Assembly (NCBI GenBank): GCA_029204225.1
Contig: CM055100.1
Span: 9,679,058 to 9,743,057, forward strand
DNA length: 64,000 nt
DNA from: Diphasiastrum complanatum
Lineage: Eukaryota > Streptophyta > Lycopodiopsida > Lycopodiales > Lycopodiaceae
Reading direction: 5' to 3'
Within the stretch, counting starts at the first letter, position 1. Each line of letters begins with the position of its first letter. The notes beneath the pieces are model-generated. The model worked only from the letters and a program-made list of their open reading frames with translations. It had not been told where the DNA came from and searched no databases. Both the position numbers and the translations under genes were made by a program. Of the stretch, positions 11,888 through 24,631 are shown piece by piece.

Positions 11888-12828
11888 CAGTGTCTAAAGG
11901 TTCGCCTAGTAAGGTTTGGAGTTGTACATATCCAGAGGCAATATCTTCACAATTACATATGGCCCTTGTCCTAAAAACTTCAGTTTGTCCTTATATGCTT
12001 TGGCTTGGTATAGGAGGACCTTATCTCCGATTTGGAACTCCTTGAGTTTCAATGATCGATCATGTCATGCCTTCTATGGACGTTTGTGGACTTGTTGAGC
12101 ATGGATGCTGATCCGTCGTGTTTCACAAAGTTGTTCTAGATGGAATAATCTACTAACTAGAATCTGTCGATTATCTAGCTCCAGATTATATGCTACTCGT
12201 AGGGATGGAACATAGAATTCCACAAGCATGACTGCTTCCTGGCCATATACGAACTGGAAAGGAGTTAAACTTGTAGTCCTCTGATGATATGCCCACAAAG
12301 TGGCGTGGAGTTTTAATTTCCAATCGGTACGACTAGACTAATCAATTCTCCATTTCTGAAAGGCTTGATCAGTCGTGACAGGGTGTAAAGGCCTAGATTT
12401 TTGGAGGCATTTTGTCCTTTGACAAACATCATAGGCCTTTACGTAGTTGTGGGTATCTTTGAAGAGGGTTGGCCACCAAACTCTGGCTAAGAGGATTTCT
12501 TTGGTAGTCGTCTCAAAAGATAAATGACCAACTCCAACACCTTCATGTGTTAAGGATATAACAGAGGTTATTTCACCTTCAATAAGACATCGTCGGATGA
12601 TCCCATCTAACCCTTGCTTTTAAAGTTGTCCTACAATCAACGTATAAGGTGCTGTTTTGAAGATCAACGCACGTTTTTCGAATTTAGATAAGGACAGATC
12701 CATCTATCCTGAAGCCAAATATTCAGTAATATTCTTTGCCCAAACGGGGGTATAGTTAGCTTGAAATAAGATGGCATCGGATAAATCATCGTTGACTCTT
12801 TGGTTAGGAGTTGTTAGATTAGGGATTC
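11888..12828 (-). pseudogene. Ty3/gypsy integrase remnant (part 2 of a split element)
   Basis: On the minus strand the text runs from the region before integrase (YTPVWAKNITEYLASG, about 12700-12755) into the integrase zinc finger. The finger's His-His half is HEGVGVGHLS and its CX2C half is degenerate (VCQRTK). It then jumps from DQAFQKWRID to the C-terminal TLWAYHQRTTSLTPFQFVYGQEAV (12298-12200). The catalytic DDE core between them is missing, an internal deletion. The end (KLKEFQIGDKVLLYQAKAY..LGQGPYVI) is the usual post-core domain. Stops occur. It pairs with the RNase H piece at 17771-18125; the copia between them explains the split. Confidence 0.85.
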
Positions 12829-13496
12829 TGAAGCGAATTAAGAATGACGTGAAACATGAACTGCAAATATTAATCATACTCTGAAACGAAACGAAACGAA
12901 ACGAAACGAAACTAGACGAAACGAAGCGAAACGAGACAAAACTTGAACGAGCTCTGATATTGACATTGCTGAAGCGAAACAAATTAATCGCAATCGAAGA
13001 ACGATTCAGATGGATTTCAGATATGATTGTTGGTCATTGCCGGCTATATCATTCCTACAATCCTCCAGAATGTAGACAGACACTACTGACCTACGTTCTA
13101 GATTGACATAGCATTCAACAAAATTGAACCAGTATGCAGAATAGATAAAAACAAGTGAGTGAGATACACAAGCGATAACAGACGATAATTCATTCAAGAT
13201 CAGACAAAATTAAGAGTGATATGTGCGCAATAGCTATAGTATCATCTATGATCCTCTTGATTTTTCAAGCGTTGTATGACAGACCCACAAAACGTGTTGG
13301 CGTGAGAGAAGCAATGTTCTCCCACAAGTGATGTCTCGCTTACTAGCGGACTTTTGGATCTTTGTGAATCTTGCTCACAAAACTTGTCTCGCACACAGGC
13401 GGACTTCTGTTCTATGTTCTGTCTATGTATATTCTATCTGCTACTGTATGTATCTTATACATTCAGAGTAGCACACCAGATTAGATAGACTAAACA
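12829..13496 (-). repeat. Copia 3' LTR with GAAAC microsatellite
   Basis: This left LTR matches 16767-17424 along its length with scattered substitutions. It carries an expanded pure run of the pentamer GAAAC (about 12886-12910, then variants to 12945) that is interrupted and shorter in the partner LTR. That accounts for the length difference. Confidence 0.85.
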
Positions 13497-16400
13497 ATTT
13501 GAGGGATTGATCTTTCTTTTTATACCATTGTCGCGTTGAATGCTTCAGACCGTAGAGACTCCTATGCATTCTGCATGCAAAAGTAGGAAGTGAGTTTGAA
13601 ACGTAGCCTGGAGGTTGGTCCATGTAGACTTCCTCATCTAGCTCGCCATGCAAGAACGATGTTTTTTCATCCACAATGTGAATCCTAAGATCATAAGCAG
13701 CTGCATATGTAAACAATAAATGTAGGAACAAATGTTTCACGACAGGAGAGAAGTTCTCAGCATAGTCAATACCATATCTCTGAGAAAAACCCTTCGCTAC
13801 AAGTCTTGCCTTATATCTAGATATATCTCCATTCGGTCCATACTTCATCTTGTACACCCATTTGTATTTTATAGTCTTTCACTTATCTGGTAATGGCTGC
13901 AACATACATACCTGATTCTTTCCCATGGATTCCATCTCCTCGTTCATGGCTTGGATCCATTTGTCCTTCTCTGGACATTCAATTGCTTTCTCGAATGTTT
14001 GTGGTTCTCCACTGAATCCACAAAACTCTGATGATGTAGAAGTTGAGCTACCTGGCACAAATCTTGATGGCGCTCTTCGTTCTCTTGTCGATCTTCTAGG
14101 AGATCCTTCAGGAACTATAATGTCTTTGCCTTTGTCTACTCTACTAGGTCTGGATCCATTTTGGTTTACATGTATTGTAGTAGTAGGCTGGCTTGCGAAT
14201 CTTTTTTCATCTGATTTGTCACTTGAATGAGACGCAACTCGAACATCTTCGTCTGAGTGTTCATCCTCTGCTCTCTCTGTCGCAGTTGATAGATCATAGT
14301 ACTATTTTCCAAGGACTTCATAACTGACAGGATCATCATTGGCCATCGTTCTGCTCTCGTCAAATTTGACATCTCTAACTCTCTTCACTATGTTTGTCTC
14401 TGGCATGTAGAACTCTGTAGTATGACGAATGATTGTCATAACCTACTAGATATCCCTGTTCTGCTTTCTCATCAAGCTTCTTTCGAAGCTTATCAGAAAC
14501 ATGTGCATAAGCTGCACAGCCAAAAATACGAATGTGATTCAAATTGGGTTTTCTACCCCACCATAATTCGTGTGGTGTCATGTGAGGAACGCTAGACTTT
14601 CCTGTCCTATTCTGAATGTAAGCAACTGTAGCTACTGCTTCAGCCCACAACACTCTTGGAGCCTTTGAATAGGCCATCATGCACCTAGCAGCTTCCATTA
14701 GAGTCTTGTTCTTTCTTTCTGCAACACCATTGTCCTGCGGTGTGTAGGATGCAGTTTTTTTGTGAATGATATCACGATCATTGCAGAAGTCAGTGAATCA
14801 ATTCGAGATGTATTTTCCATCTCGATCTATTCTGATCTGCTTCACTTTATTACCAGTGTATCTTTCTGCCCAATTCATGTACTCTGTGAATTTGTCAAAT
14901 GCTTCTGATTTATTGTGAATACAGTAGACTCTGGAAAACTTACTGTAATCATCAATAAAGGTTATATAATACTTTGAGTCTCCTATTGAGATCATGTTGA
15001 ATGGTCCACAGATGTCAGAATGTACAAGCTCTAGAATCTTTGTAGTTATGTAGAGTATTTGACATAAGGATTACGTGACATCTTACTCTTCAAACATGCA
15101 TCATAGGTCATCGAACAGGTTGCATTCGAGATGCTCACCCTTGTGATTGCTCCATGATGGCTTGTTTGATATAGTGTCATTGAATTCATATGGCATTATC
15201 TCTTGTGCCATAGAATAGTTAGCGAATCATCATGAGTCTGATGTACTTGATCTGTAGGTAGACATACCTTCAAGTGATACAAGTTGTCTTTTCTTCTTCC
15301 TTGAGTGATGAGCGTACTGGTACTTGCATCAGCAACGTTGCATTCTTCGTTTGAAAACATCACACGCATCCCTGCATCAACTATTCTCGCCACTGATAGC
15401 AAGTCTTGCTGCAGTGTAGGCATGAACAGAACATCTTCGAGTCGTCTGTCTCTACCGCTTGTGTTGAGCCATAGTGAACCAATACCATTCACTTGATACT
15501 TTGATCCATCTCCAAGAACGATAAATCTTGATGGATCCGCACTTCAGAAATTAGACATTATCCATCTTGATGTAACGAAGTGCGAGGTAGGTTCTGAATC
15601 AAGAATTACCTCCTGTGTGTCAGGCGTTGATACTGCACCCATGTCCACACAGATTTAGGCGGTCGAATTCCCATGATTCGATCTTTCTTCGCCATCTTTG
15701 AGCTCTCTTGCTCCTCGACATAGGATGAACTATTGTTGTTCTCATGTCTGCTTAGAGCTGATTTGTTTCTTGGGTTCTAGCGGCAGTTCATGGCTGCATG
15801 ACCCTTCTTATGATAGTGGACACACTCAATTTTCAGATTAAGCCACCACGAATCGACATTATGTTCTTCGCGTTTACATCTCACGCATATCTTCCTGTCT
15901 CCACTCTACTGCTTCGACCTTCCTTTGTTCTTCCACTTGCCCTTGCTGGCTCCTTCTGCTTGCTAATCTCAATCCTGCCTTCGATCTGACTCCCTCTTAG
16001 GCTTGAATTGCTTCTTCGATTTTTCCTTGTTGCTGTAGAGAGCTTGGTCAGAAGCATCCTTGTGATCAAGGTGCTCCCAAGCTTCAACTTCTTCTCGAAT
16101 ATCGACAACAGCCTTATCGAGTGTCGTCGTAGGATCTTTTGCTAGCAGCATTCTGGTTGTCTAGAAGGATCTTGGTAAGGCTCTCAACAAATATGTAAGT
16201 TGTTTCTCTGGTGACACTGTATTTTTTGCTCCAAAATTGTGTAGTGAAAGGAATAGATCCTTCATCTTCCTAATAAAGGAACTGAAGTCTTTGCCATCCC
16301 ACTACAGGTTTGTCAACTGATCTTCGAGCAACATGACTGACTGTGTGATTTTGTCTGAAATCTTGTGAGCAATGTATCCCACATCTCCTTTGCTTTAGAG

Positions 16401-16680
16401 ATTGTAGCCAGGTCAAGAGTTAGACTATCCTCGATGGATAAAGATAACACGGCTACTGCCTTGTCATTCTTCTCTCTCCATTCGTGTAGCTCCTTGCTTG
16501 TTGTTGTAGGCATCTCCTCGGTGCCATCTACCCAGGGAAACAATCCTTCTTCCTTTAGTATCAATGAGGTCTTAACCTTCCATGCTAGGAAGTTAGATCC
16601 TGATGAATCGAGGATTGTACAGATCTTGGATTGTATGCTGTTTATCGAAGCCATTATTGCAAATTGTGTTCTCACTTGTT
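13497..16680 (-). pseudogene. Copia gag-protease-integrase-RT(partial) coding remnant
   Basis: From high to low coordinates: gag starts near 16675 with LDSSGSNFLAWKVKTSL. A zinc knuckle near 15790-15830 reads CVHYHKKGHAAMNC, where the second cysteine of CX2CX4HX4C is tyrosine. The protease/pre-integrase zone (15492-15196) has VLFMPTLQQDLLSVARI. The integrase has FIDDYSKFSR and IDRDGKYIS, where the usual GGEY is DGKY. Its end is WAEAVATVAYIQNR and GCAAYAHVSDKLRKK. RT covers KARLVAKGFSQRYGIDYAENFSPV to RQWYK. Several stops and frameshifts separate these blocks. The protein is not expressible as a whole. Confidence 0.85.
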
Positions 16681-16766
16681 GATGGTTCTTTGTTTGAATG
16701 CTTGGCCTCCTGGATTAGATAGCTTTCTGGCTATGGCAGACTATGACAGGTGGGCTCTAATACCAC

Positions 16767-17424
16767 TGAAGCAAATTAAGAATGACGTGAAACGCGAACT
16801 GCAAATATTAATCATACTCTGAAACAAAATGAAACGAAACTGGATGAAACAAAGCGAGACGAGACGAAACTTGAACGAGCTCTGATATTGACATTGCTGA
16901 AGCAAAATCAAACTAATTGCGAACGAAAAATGATTCGGATGATTTCAGATATGATTGTTGGTCACTGCCGACTATATCATTCCTACAATCCTCCAAAATG
17001 TAGACAAACACTGCTGACCTACTTGTTAGATTAACACGACATTCAACAAAACTGAACCAGTATGTGGAATAGATAAAAACAAGTGAGTGAGATACACAAG
17101 CGATAACAGACGATAATTCATTCAAGATCAGACAAAATTAAGAGTGATATGTGCGCAATAGCTACAGTATCATTTATGATCCTCTTGATTTTTCGAGTGT
17201 TGTATGACAGACCCACACAACGTGTTGGCATGAGAGAAGCGATGTTCTCCCACGAGTGATGTCTCGCTTACTAGCGGACTTTTGGATCTTTGTGGATCCT
17301 GCTCACAAAACTTGTCTCGCACACAGGCGGACTTCTGTTCTATGTTCTATCTATGTATATTCTATCTGCTACTGTATGTATCTTATACATTCAGAGTAGC
17401 ACACCAGATTAGATAGACTAAACA
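16767..17424 (-). repeat. Copia 5' LTR
   Basis: This is the partner of 12829-13496. Its inner edge abuts the Met-tRNA primer site. Divergence from the other LTR is several percent by eye, so the insertion is not recent. Confidence 0.85.
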
Positions 17425-17770
17425 ATCTATAACTAATCATGGATTTCAAAGAGAAGTGAGTTAGACACGTCCTGACGCTCTTCCACTGATGTCATGATAT
17501 CAGATCAGGGATTTTTGTAGTTCATAGTACTTGCATGATCTTCCTGATCCTTTGGAACGTGAAGGTAGAAAAGTGTCGCGAAGATTTTCATGTCGCTTCG
17601 AACCATTTGACTTTCGCGTCGTCTGACTTTCTCCTGTTGTATCACGAATAAATTTCTTTCGCGAACTTTTCGCGTTCGTGTCTCTTCATCAGGGTGTTCA
17701 CGAATATTTTTGCTTCGTGTCTTTTCGTCAGACTGAGGGCTAAAAGCTAGCAAAGCTTTGGTAATAAAAA
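17425..17770. other. Junction sequence between copia and gypsy remnant
   Basis: This should be gypsy sequence if the copia had inserted cleanly, but no gypsy protein text is readable. A minus-strand frame (17843-17505) rich in Lys/Arg/Glu crosses repeated TTTCGCG words and has no recognisable domain. It points to an additional insertion or rearrangement at this flank. Confidence 0.4.
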
Positions 17771-18125
17771 CGTTTTGTTTTTTTAGATTCAAGATAAATG
17801 ATCTGCTAAAAAATGTTGAACGCCCTTTCGAACAACAATCCAAAACTCAAATTTCTGCACTAACAAAATTCAACAAGGAATTTGACCGGTTGTGCAAGTT
17901 TTGTTGATAAGGTAGAGGAGTGCTTAATGATCAGTGAAGAAGACAAAAAGTTTTTCCAGGAGATAATGGCAAAACTTCTGAACTGCATAAACCATTGCCA
18001 AATCTTCATGCTCGGTAGTGGTGTAATTGACTTCAGCGGGTATCAATTGTCTGCTGAGAAATCGGATTGGATAATCCTTTTTGAATCCTCCTGGTTGGGT
18101 GAGCACTGCTCCGATGGCATGTGAA
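17771..18125 (-). pseudogene. Ty3/gypsy RNase H remnant (part 1 of a split element)
   Basis: The minus strand reads AIGAVLTQPGGFKKDYPIRF and VNYTTTEHEDLAMVYAVQKF, then a broken TDH..ALLYLINK, and ends WIVVRKGVQHFLADHLS. These are the characteristic consecutive motifs of gypsy RNase H. Stops are present. Upstream RT is missing: homology ends at 18125, where an LTR-like sequence starts. Confidence 0.85.
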
Positions 18126-18990
18126 AAATTGGCAAAAATCTAGCTTGGCAATTTCATGTCTTTTATGTTTGTGAACTACATTACACACGTGTGGAGCATG
18201 TTCCCACATGTGTAAAATAATTTATCATAACTTTAGGGGTTTCATTAAGTTTTTATATCAAGCTTCTTTGTGTAGATTTGTGATAGGGCCAAAAATTGGC
18301 ATAGTTGGCAAATTGGTCAAATCCACATGTAAAGCCACTATTGAGCCAAAAGTCATTAGTGATGCAATCTCGAGCTAGATAGACATAAGAATAGGGTTTT
18401 GACATTGTGATAATGTAATTTGATGAGTGATGAAGTCAAAGAGTCGGCCTTGGTCAAGGGGTCCAATAGGATTAAAGAGGCTATGATTAGGGGTCCAATA
18501 GAATTGAAGAGGCTATGATTAGGGGTCCAATAGCATGCAAGGAGGGATCTCCACAAACTCTATATGTACTTCTCCTTATGGTCATTATGTATGTTGAGAT
18601 TTTGAGTCAAATTGTTGGTGAGATTTGCTTGTTTGAGTTTCTCTCTCTACACGAGTTTCAAGTAGCTCTATTCTATCTCTACCCAAGGAGAGGAGCTTAT
18701 TTTTCCCTTGTATTTTCAAGAAGCTTTTTCTTTCATGCTTTTGAACTTTGGTTATCAACTATTGCATCCATCTTTTGCCTCTATGTGTTGCTTTCTGAGC
18801 TAGATCTTGGAAATCAATCTAGAATCCATTGTCAAGTGCACAAGCTTGCTTAGGAGATCAATCACACACTTTAAAGCATTCCCACACGTGTGAAATCTAC
18901 TGAAATGGAAGTATGAATTAAGTATGAATTCATATAACTTAAACAGTCCTTCAGAATCTAGTTCTACACTAGAAAGAAATATATGAATCT
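18120..18990. repeat. Possible LTR (TGTGAAAAATTGG start), with 32-bp tandem repeat
   Basis: The start TGTGAAAAATTGG at 18120 matches the first bases of the solo LTR at 37637. It contains the palindrome CACACGTGTG near 18185 and again near 18883, as other LTRs in this window do. The far end was not found. A 32-bp unit starting GGGGTCCAATAG recurs at 18458, 18490 and 18522. No gene is seen in 18126-19,130. Confidence 0.35.
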
Positions 18991-19139
18991 CATATAGTTC
19001 TTCACTTAGGCAACCCATGCATGGCCCAGGTTGCCATTGATGGGATGTTGTCCCGTCGACTCGCCTCGTGGCGAGGCTAATTGATCCTTATCTACTGATA
19101 AGACCCAAAGTATAGTAACACAATGATTTTACTTTAATT

Positions 19140-22100
19140 CTAACTCAATCCACAACAACCCATGTCGCGTCCAAGGGTTTATCAACCACGACCAATTGCA
19201 CCAAATCATTCCAACCACACCAACAGTTTGTCGTTAATCAATCCATTTCACAACCAACTGTACATTGTATTGATCCAAATTCCATAGATCCAACAACAAC
19301 TTATTTTGTGGATGACACTAATCCACTAGGATACTCCTCAAAGCCGGTGGTATATTCTCCGGATGATCCTAATACTCAAGTGACTGACCCAAATGCCCCA
19401 ATCCACGATCCAAACCAAGCTGTGTTTGCGGCGCAACAATTTTTCGCAATACACGGATGTTTTATTTGTGCAGGTAAACATCCAAGTATTCGCTGCCTAG
19501 ACAAATTTCGTTTTCCACTAGCTTGTGAAAACTGTGGCATTGAACACCATGTTAAGGATTGCCCTTTACGATCTAAACCAACTACTCCTATCTGCTCTGC
19601 GCAAGTAAAAACTCTGCCAGCATAGGCCTTGAGCACAACAACAACAACAAGCCACTATCATTGCACCCAACAAAACCCAGAAGCACACCATACCCCCGAG
19701 TGAATTATCTACGTCCATTGTGTATCCTCAACCAACAGAAGAAATTAGGCTGCATCACAAATATCGTCAACAAATTCAAAATGCAGACCAAAACTCTTCC
19801 AGCTCCCATAAAGTACCTCACACGCCTTTCGAGAATAAAACTCTTAAAGGCACCGAAGTCTAGGGAGACCTGCTACAAGCCAACATGATAATTCCTTTTC
19901 ACGTTTTATGGAAGTATGCGGGTAAATGGAAACAACAACTCCAATCTACCGAAACCACTATCCCTGACAAGTTGCCTGAAATGCCATTACACTTAACCAA
20001 TCCACTCAGTAAAAAGGACAATATCAAGATTCCAGCTACTCATCACCAGTCCCAAGAAGTTTTAGCTGTGTTAGGTGGTGGCTCAGGCGTCAATATTATC
20101 TCCACATCTCTCATGTTGGAATGGAAGCTGAAAGACAAACTCACCAAACCCACTTGTCAATTCAAGATTTCTCCCACAAATTCTGGTTAATCTGGGAGGC
20201 TTGAAATTCACCATAGACCTGGCTGTACTGGATATTCCTTGTAATGCCTATTATTATGAGTTATTGCTTGGTCGACCTTGGACCTTGGCTCACCAATGCA
20301 AAGGTCATTCATGACTGGAACAAAGGGCAAGTAACTTTTGGTAATAGGGAGACGTCTGTTACCATTGATTCATCTGGAAAGCTCAAACCAGCATGATACC
20401 ATGACGATGATTCATCCACTGCAAATTTTGTGTTTGAGCCATACCAGTCCACCCAAGAAAAAGGTCATTATGTTAAATCTACTGATATCATAAACCACAG
20501 TTTGGCTACGATTGATTGTGTGAATGTTGATTATTGTGCTCAAAATCAAGATGATTGTACCCATACTCCATTGGCCGCTAAGGAACAACCTCCTGATCTA
20601 GACACACCTATTATTAATATCAATTTTACTGATATTAAACCACACAATGATGAATTGTTAAACGTTGCATGGCTACCTACTGATGAATCAGAAGATTTAT
20701 TCATAGATGATGAAAATGTCTTGCACATTGAAAACTGTCCAAAAAATTTGGACATTTCTGACATTTGGATACTGAACTACATGGAGACACTTCTACCAAA
20801 GCATTTTTGCAACAGTCATCCAAGGTGGAACTAGTCGCCAAGGTTACGGTTGAAAGACCTGATAACAAAGTATATTGTGTCACAACCCAATTACCCATGG
20901 GACCTATGTGAGGAAGAAACAATCTATCAAATCGACGACAAGATCCTCCATGATATTCCATCAATTCCTCATCCACACACCTCACGTCCTCCGAAGCCAC
21001 AACCTCGTGGCAATACCATGAAAGAGAAGATAAAAAAACCACTCTTGATCCAACCTCATGGAGACCTTACTATTGCTCAAGAAGTTTCTGAAATTGCTTT
21101 AGCTCGTACACCTCTTCCAAAAACTCCCAAATCAACACCAAGGCAGTTAAAGGACAAAGCTCCCTTTGTCGTCACCCGTATTTAATGTGCCTACTTATTT
21201 TAAAGATTATACGATTGAGGATGTGACCATATAACTACCACAAGCTCAACGTGAGTCGAATGGTAATTCACCATACGAGGGTTCTACACGAACCATCACC
21301 ATATCCTTGAGTGGGCCCAATGAGGATAACGAATACATCGTTCACATCGGGGCTCACCTCAATCGAGAGCAACGCAAGAAGCTTGAAAAACTTCTGCGAA
21401 AGTATAGACATATCTTTGCTTGGTCCTATAAAGACATGCAAGGAGTTCACGCATCGCATTCCCCTTAAACCGGGAGCAAGACCAGTTGCTAGCCGTCCTT
21501 TATGTAATCTGATCTACAAGGCGAAAATAAAAAAAGAGTTATAACATTTACTAGATGCAGGATTGATCTATGAGATTGAACATACTGAGTGGGTTCCTCC
21601 ACTTGTGATCGTTCCTAAGAAAAATGGAAAAATCCGCATCTGTGTCGACTTTAAGAAACTTAATGTAGTCACAAAACGTGATCATTTTCCATTACCTTTC
21701 AGAGAATCCCTTTTAGAAAACCTAGCAAGAGATGAGGCCTACTCATTTTTAGATGGATTTAGTGGCTACAACATGATCCTAATTGCTGAAGAAGATCAGT
21801 ATAAAACTGCTTTTGCCACATAATAGGGAACCTTTTGTTGGAAACTCATGTCTTTCGGCCTCTATAATGCTCCTAGCACTTTCCAACGTGTTATGCAAGC
21901 AATGGGAGATACCCTAGAGGTTTACTTAGATGGTTTGGGAGCGCATTCAGAGAAATACGCCATATGTCTGTGCTTTAGAAATTTTTTATCCAATGTCAAT
22001 GCTTCGGAATCTCTTTGAATCCTAAAAAATGCCAGATGTGAGTAACACACGACATTGTTTTAGGATATTCAAAAAGCGGTATTGCAACTGACCCTGAAAA

Positions 22101-22420
22101 GCTCAAGATCATCCAAAATCTACCAGAACCATGCACTATTAGAGAAGTATATTCATTCCTAGGCCACACCAACTATTATCGTTGCTTTATTCTCGATTTT
22201 GCTAATAAAGCACGATTAATCTATAAGGTGGTAGTTGTTTCCAAATGGACTGATGAACAAAGAGTCACATTCAATCAGTTAAAAGAACCTCTCATGAATG
22301 CACTTATTCTCTAGGCTCCTGATTCCTCCAATGAATTCCATGTGCATACGATGCATCCAAGTATACACAAGTTTCAAATGTACTCATCCAAAAAATAGTG
22401 TTCTTCCAATGTCTGTTACC
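19140..22420 (+). pseudogene. Ty3/gypsy gag-protease-RT remnant
   Basis: Plus-strand gag (19308-19625) carries two zinc knuckles, CFICAGKHPSIRC and CENCGIEHHVKDC, 11 residues apart. Protease text near 20075 reads LGGGSGVNIIS, where the catalytic DGG aspartate has become Gly, then LLGRPWTL. RT runs from about 21440: RIPLKPGARPV, VIVPKKNGKIRICVDFKKLN, FLDGFSGYNMI and SFGLYNAPSTFQRVM. The box that should be YLDD reads YLDGLG, so a catalytic aspartate is lost. RNase H begins with DPEKLKIIQNLP and LGHTNYYRCFI and ends near 22,400. Many frameshifts and stops. No LTR was found. Confidence 0.88.
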
Positions 22421-24510
22421 TTCTCATGTAATACATATGATGTGTAGATATATATTAAATTCGCACACTTTCTTGGTTGATGATATATTCCATTTGGTGT
22501 TTGTAAGATTTTTTTGGCCCTTGTGGTAAAATGTCGTTATTATATGTTATTGTAAATTCCATCCATTATCAGTACGATGTCATCATATGATTGGGTTGGG
22601 TTTGTTTTGTGGTTTTGTTATGCATTTCAATTGTTTTTGGAGTCATATTTATTTGAAGGCTTGATATCATTCTTTAGTGTAAAATATTTATTTCAAATAT
22701 TCAAACTTGCCACCATAATGCCAAGAGCATTGTGATATATCACATGATCTTGAGAATATAATCAAATGTTAGAAATCTATCAATCTCACCTTAGTTCTTA
22801 GGAACAAATCCACTTAACGAGGCTTATGTGACAAATTTTCCCTAGCCCATTGCACCTAAGTGATTCTCACATGTGAACTCCCTTTCCTTATGGCAAACTT
22901 CGATTATTTCTCTCATTTTCTTTTTTCTCATTCATTTATTTCTTAACATAGAGCATGCAACATTGCATTGCTTCATGGCAATTTGAACCAAAAAAACAAC
23001 ATTGCATATTTTCATACTCAGTTATTAATGACACACTAATGTATTTTTAGCTCATACCATTGGATTTTAAATCTAGGTCACAATAATAATGTCATGAATC
23101 TTCCTGGATTTTAAAGAGCTCCAATTGTATGTTGATAATAGTGACTCATGCCCAATAGTTCTTACAAGAATGTATTGATTCTCTAATACAAGAATGTAGA
23201 AAACCTTATGCAAATATGTTGTAATGTGTCACTTGTAATGTATGCCATTGCCATAATCACACCAATAAGGTTATGAGCCAATTACACTTTTCATGTATTG
23301 CCATACATTGTAGCTATGATCATCACTCACCAACTTCTTGAGATGTACATTTGGGTCATGTGGTGGACCCATCCATGATTCCACCAAGTGCCTCCTGAGT
23401 GTCACCCCATGTACGATGCTACCAAGTGTTTGTAAAACACTTCCTTGACATCTAACATATGTTGAACATATTCTTGGCCCAAATTTCAATTGAAACCCAA
23501 TTGAGGTTTACTAAAATCTTTAACTTTTTTTAGGGAGTGCTAGATGGCACCAAAAAGCAAAAAAAAAAAAAGAGATTTGGGACACCTTTTGAGAACTCTT
23601 GTCACCTCAAAATGTGTAACTTGTACACCATACCTTTAAGTTTATATGTACTTTGCAAAATGTGACATTGTGTGCTAGGTAATATCTACTAAATGTGTGT
23701 TGGTGTGGTCATGTCTTCGGTTTAAACACAACATACACATGTTTTGAGACAAATGCTTTGTCACATCAAAATGTGTCATTCATACATCCTAACTTTAAAT
23801 TTAGGTGTACTTTGCATAATGTGAGATTGTGCGCTAGGCAACGGCCATAAATAAGTGTTAAATGGTCATGTCCTTGGTTTATCACGTGCACGCGCACGCG
23901 CGCACACACACACACACTTGCATATGTATGTGCACAAATGTAGGAATATACATTCAAATTCATATGTAAACGACACACATGCACGTGTCTTTCATTTACA
24001 TGTATTTTAAACAATGAGACATTGTGCGCTAGGCAATGGTTGTTGATAATTGTTGGTGTAGTAGTGTCCTTGGTTTACACAATGCGCACACATGCACACA
24101 TGGACAAATACATACTGCTCGACATGCATGAATACATGCACACATGCTCAAATACATACATGCTCGATAATGGCTATCAATAAGTGGACAAAGCAATCTT
24201 GAAAGAAAACACGGATCACTCCAACTCTTTGCGATACTTTTGATTTCAAAAAAGGAATAGAAAAGTACTAAAAGATCTAGCTCTCCATTTGGTTTTGAAT
24301 CTACTTCTGATTGCACTTCTGCCACCTTCTTCCAAGTTTGTTGCCCTTATTTGTTTTCTACAGAGCAGCAGATTTGTAGTGCAACAACAGAAACGCAGAC
24401 AATAAAGAAGACAAACAGCCAGCGTTTTAACTACAACAATGATCTCTATATTGAATGACAATGAATGTGTGGGCAACAACCCATTACAAAAGCGTGTTCT
24501 TGATTCTTTA
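22420..24510. other. Non-coding region with tandem-like repeats
   Basis: No gene is supported. Between about 23,630 and 24,110 a unit recurs three times at roughly 180-bp spacing. It reads TGAGATTGTGCGCTAGGCAA (or close variants), then GGTCATGTCCTTGGTTTA, then CA-rich dinucleotide runs. Copies start near 23,660, 23,820 and 24,020. An ACGCGCACAC tract lies at 23,885-23,918. Confidence 0.5.
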
Positions 24511-24514
24511 CCCA

Positions 24515-24631
24515 CCGGCCGCCTGGCACAACTATCAGACGCATGACAAGGAGATGTTAGCTATACTTCATGCCTTGAAAAAATGGCGACACTACTTTTA
24601 TGGGTCAAAATTCATCATTAAAAGTGATCAC
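24515..24631 (+). pseudogene. Chromodomain gypsy, RNase H part before the copia insertion
   Basis: The plus strand reads NYQTHDKEMLAILHALKKW and then FYGSKFIIKSDH, a gypsy RNase H segment. It stops exactly at the left LTR of the inserted copia. The frame resumes at 30,654 on the other side of the insertion. Sequence before about 24,515 is not gypsy, so the element's gag, protease and RT are gone. Confidence 0.88.

Larger units (their letters stand above)
12829..17424 (-). mobile_element. Two-LTR Ty1/copia element with truncated pol
   Basis: LTRs lie at 12829-13496 and 16767-17424 (668 and 658 bp). Each runs TGAAGC to AAACA in plus-strand reading. On the minus strand a primer site TGGTATTAGAGCCC (16752-16765) follows the 5' LTR by one base. 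The inner order is gag, protease, integrase, then RT as far as SLYGLKHSTRQWYK. Right after this comes the 3' LTR, so the YVDD half of RT and all of RNase H are deleted. The flanks (GATTC and ATCTA) do not form a target duplication, which suggests later rearrangement. The element sits inside a gypsy remnant of the same orientation. It is non-autonomous. Confidence 0.88.

Noticed and set aside
12886-12945. Telomere-like GAAAC repeat
   Set aside because: The pentamer is not a known plant telomere unit, is short, and lies inside a copia LTR.
11888-22420. A single gypsy element split by an inversion
   Set aside because: Both halves include the RNase H start with different residues (SNVLIQK versus IGAVLTQ), so two copies are more likely.
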